This document shows positions 62,166-64,000 of a stretch of DNA of 64,000 bases, piece by piece; the stretch's first letter is position 1, and every line of letters starts with the position of its first letter. Source of the DNA: DASUPK01 sp963801055. GTDB lineage: Bacteria > Actinomycetota > Thermoleophilia > Solirubrobacterales > 70-9. The stretch lies in contig CAWDDE010000001.1 of assembly GCA_963801055.1 (NCBI GenBank), positions 496,001 through 560,000 on the forward strand. Reading direction: 5' to 3'. Both the position numbers and the translations under genes were made by a program. The notes beneath the pieces are model-generated. The model worked only from the letters and a program-made list of their open reading frames with translations, was not told the DNA's origin and searched no databases.

Positions 62166-62582
62166 CTAGGCGCCAGCCGAAACCGCGCCGATCTGCTCCA
62201 TCAGCGCCGCCGAGTCGATCGTGCCCCAGTGCTCGGCTGCCTTGTCGTTCTCGAACCGGACGAAGTCGTAGTTCGAGACCTCGACCTTCTTGCCGCTGGC
62301 GGGCATTCCCATGAAGTCACCCTGATGGGTGCCCCGAAACGTCGAGCGGACGGCAAGCCGGTCACCCTCGACGAGGATGTCCTCGGCCGTCGCCTCGAGA
62401 TCGGGGAACGCTGCGCGGACCTGCCTGACGAAGTCGTGTAGGCCCGCGAGATCGGCGCCGGTGCCGGGAAGCGGATCATGATCGACGAAGTCCGCTGAGC
62501 AGATCTCATCGATGACTTCCTCGTTCCCCTCGTTTATTACCTCGGAGAACCAGCGCTGGGCCATCGCCTTGTAATCGGCCAT
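62166..62582 (-). CDS. SnoaL-like (ester cyclase/NTF2-fold) protein
   Basis: An intact 138-residue alpha+beta cone protein: MADYKAMAQRWFSEVINEGN, EEVIDEICSADFVDHDPLPG, FVRQVRAAFPDLEATAED and VEGDRLAVRSTFRGTHQGDF, with FMGMPASGKKVEVSNYDFVR at the end of the fold. This is the SnoaL/ester-cyclase pattern, used in polyketide cyclases but mostly of unknown role in isolated genes. ATG 62582 is used; the frame is open upstream but lacks similarity, and GGAGGTACAGAT lies just before it. Confidence 0.85.
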   Translation of the reverse strand: MADYKAMAQRWFSEVINEGNEEVIDEICSADFVDHDPLPGTGADLAGLHDFVRQVRAAFPDLEATAEDILVEGDRLAVRSTFRGTHQGDFMGMPASGKKVEVSNYDFVRFENDKAAEHWGTIDSAALMEQIGAVSAGA

Positions 62583-62647
62583 ATCTGTACCTCCAGAGTC
62601 GAAGCGGTGTAGCCACGACCCTATCCTGGATCGCCGTGGCCGTGTGA

Positions 62648-63046
62648 TCAATCGGTGGAGGCAGGCCAGAAGATCGCGAAGGCCCCAAGCTGGCCGGCCC
62701 TGCCCTTGATGGGGATCGCGCTGACCGCAATGAGGTGATCCTCGCCATCCGCCGCCGTGATCTTCATCTGGGCGTGCCCGGGCTCGCCGTCGCGAAGCGC
62801 GATCGTCAGCGGCAGGTCCTCGACAGCGAGCTCACCGCCGCCGGGCTCGCGCGGGCGAAAGCGTGTGCCCCATTCCTGCTCCTGCATCGCCCCGGCCTGC
62901 TCGAAGGGCAGCCCGAGGAGCTCCCCGGCGGTCTCGTTGTAGAAGAGCAGCGTGCCGGCCTCGTCGACCAGGAACGCCGCCGTCGACAGGCCCGCCATCA
63001 AGCTCCGTGCCTGGATCAGCTCGATCGGCCTCTGCGCAGCGGCCAC
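62648..63046 (-). CDS. Stand-alone PAS-domain protein
   Basis: A 132-residue protein that is nearly all one PAS sensor domain: LMAGLSTAAFLVDEAGTLLF, YNETAGELLGLPFEQAGAMQ, EWGTRFRPREPGGG, ALRDGEPGHAQMKITAADGE and LIAVSAIPIKGRAGQLGAFA. No output domain follows, so it may signal by protein contact. GTG 63046 is the likely start. It lies between a SnoaL gene and an antiporter gene on the same strand. Confidence 0.82.
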   Translation of the reverse strand: MAAAQRPIELIQARSLMAGLSTAAFLVDEAGTLLFYNETAGELLGLPFEQAGAMQEQEWGTRFRPREPGGGELAVEDLPLTIALRDGEPGHAQMKITAADGEDHLIAVSAIPIKGRAGQLGAFAIFWPASTD

Positions 63047-63100
63047 AAACCCAGACTAGCCGGGTCCGAGCGGCTTTGAGCGCGCAGGCGACCCTGGCCC

Positions 63101-64000
63101 TCACCGAGGCCGGGTAACGGTTGCCGGCGCTGCTTCCATCGACGGCCGGGTCTCTCGGGGGTGAGCCTCGTACCAGCGCCCGTACCTGTCGGCCAGGGGT
63201 GCCGCGGTGATCCCGTGGAGGAGGATCGAGAGGCCAACGGTCAGATAGATCGCCAACAGGACGATCTGCTCGTGTGGCAGTTGGGAATCCTCGAGCACGA
63301 TCACAGCGAAGACGATCGACGCGAGCCCGCGGGGACCGAACCACCCCAGGAATCCGATGGTCGGTGGGCGCGCTCGAGTCCCCACCGTCGCGATGGCCAC
63401 CGGAACCATTCGCACGACCGTCAGGCTGAGTAGCGCGTAGAGGGCGAGGTCCAAGCTCAAGTGGCCGAGCGCCGGTCCAAGCAGGATTGCGCCAAAGATC
63501 AGGAAGGTGACGCCGTTGAGCACGCCTCCCACCTCGTCGACGAGACGATTGACCTCGGCCGGATCACGGCCGAGTACCCCGCCGAAGACTCCTCCGGCGA
63601 CGAAGGTCGCGATGAAGCCCGAGCCGTCCAGTCCCACCGCGATCCCGTAGGCCAACCCCGCACCAGCGGCGGGGATCACCTGCAGCCAGGCCCCCGTGAT
63701 CAGGTTTCGGCGCCCTCCGTAACGGATGATCGCGGCGATCAGCAACCCGGCGGCCACGCCGCCGAGGATCCCGTAGCCGATCTCCTCCACGACGAGCGTC
63801 GCGGCGCTTCGGCCACCCGTGAGCTCGGAGTGAACGTCCGCAGCCGCCACCGCGATGAACAGCAGTGGCACGCAGATCCCGTCGTTGAGACCGCTCTCCA
63901 CGTTCAGCCCCTGCCGGATGGGTGCCGGCACGCGTGGGTCTGTGACCACCGCCTGTCCGAGCGCGGCATCGGTCGGCGCCAACACCACCCCGATGATCAG
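63101..64000 (-). CDS. Cation/proton antiporter (CPA1 family), partial
   Basis: The gene enters from the right edge, so its N-terminus is missing. The visible 299 residues have about eight helices: VVLAPTDAALGQAVVTDPRV, LNVESGLNDGICVPLLFIAV (the Asn-Asp-type ion site of the family), IATFVAGGVFGGVLGRDPAE, GVLNGVTFLIFGAILLGPAL and WFGPRGLASIVFAVIVLE (FGPRG motif). It exchanges Na+ or K+ for H+ across the membrane. The C-terminal tail is short, with no RCK or USP domain. Confidence 0.9.
   Translation of the reverse strand: MIIGVVLAPTDAALGQAVVTDPRVPAPIRQGLNVESGLNDGICVPLLFIAVAAADVHSELTGGRSAATLVVEEIGYGILGGVAAGLLIAAIIRYGGRRNLITGAWLQVIPAAGAGLAYGIAVGLDGSGFIATFVAGGVFGGVLGRDPAEVNRLVDEVGGVLNGVTFLIFGAILLGPALGHLSLDLALYALLSLTVVRMVPVAIATVGTRARPPTIGFLGWFGPRGLASIVFAVIVLEDSQLPHEQIVLLAIYLTVGLSILLHGITAAPLADRYGRWYEAHPRETRPSMEAAPATVTRPR

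Overview
The window is a very GC-rich chromosomal stretch from an actinobacterium. The gene set (rpsA end-coaE, uvrB, uvrA, panC-panB, the tsaE/tsaB/rimI/tsaD t6A cluster, a glutaredoxin-like gene next to rex, a GCS2-type glutamate-cysteine ligase, a membrane H+-pyrophosphatase, DUF6325 and DUF7144 proteins, many ROK/VOC/SnoaL/F420-type proteins) fits class Thermoleophilia (Solirubrobacterales-like). That placement is an inference from gene content, not a measured phylogeny.

Layout. 0-7.2 kb: ribosomal protein S1 end, CoA synthesis, a lytic transglycosylase, a secreted trypsin-fold protease, uvrB and a translationally coupled oxidoreductase/haem peroxidase pair. 7.2-9.7 kb: a decayed accessory patch with two broken SGNH hydrolases and the C-terminal remnant of a large serine integrase. 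9.7-15.1 kb: membrane proteins and two MFS exporters. 15.1-18.1 kb: uvrA. 18.2-29.9 kb: envelope and small-molecule genes, including a holin-like/alkaline-phosphatase fusion, AI-2E transporter, ROK kinase, DUF389 protein, YjbQ and a DUF6325-SHOCT pair. 29.9-37.1 kb: pantothenate genes, FmdB/UDG and the t6A cluster ending in a glutaredoxin-like gene. 37.1-39.9 kb: a small integrated element. 39.9-44.6 kb: rex, glutamate-cysteine ligase, DUF1844, H+-PPase. 44.6-50.3 kb: APC-USP permease, EAL protein, two TrkA proteins and an FAD oxidoreductase. 50.4-51.4 kb: tRNA-Gln followed by a multi-HTH HNH nuclease gene. 51.5-58.8 kb: lipoproteins, a heterodimeric ABC exporter and a Ser/Thr kinase cluster. 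58.8-64 kb: MFS exporter, ECF sigma factor with SnoaL tail, VOC, SnoaL, PAS and a partial cation/proton antiporter.

Two points stand out. First, the 37.1-39.9 kb element has inserted exactly at the junction of the glutaredoxin-like gene and rex: both ends carry the 15-bp core CTCGATACCTTGTCC, paired TGGCACC(AAT) arm repeats lie just inside, and a tyrosine-recombinase C-terminus sits at the right end. Removing the element rebuilds an ATGA stop/start overlap between the two host genes. Second, the gene after tRNA-Gln encodes two copies of an HTH plus 'DW...DAG..FG..W..A' module followed by an HNH nuclease domain, with a LexA-like box and a palindrome overlapping its start codon.

More than 30 genes' worth of reading-frame breaks are present, including in uvrA and tsaE, where removing one extra base restores a family-typical protein. 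They look like single-base insertion errors of the assembly rather than biology, and become dense after 51.7 kb. Genes affected are annotated over their full reconstructed span.
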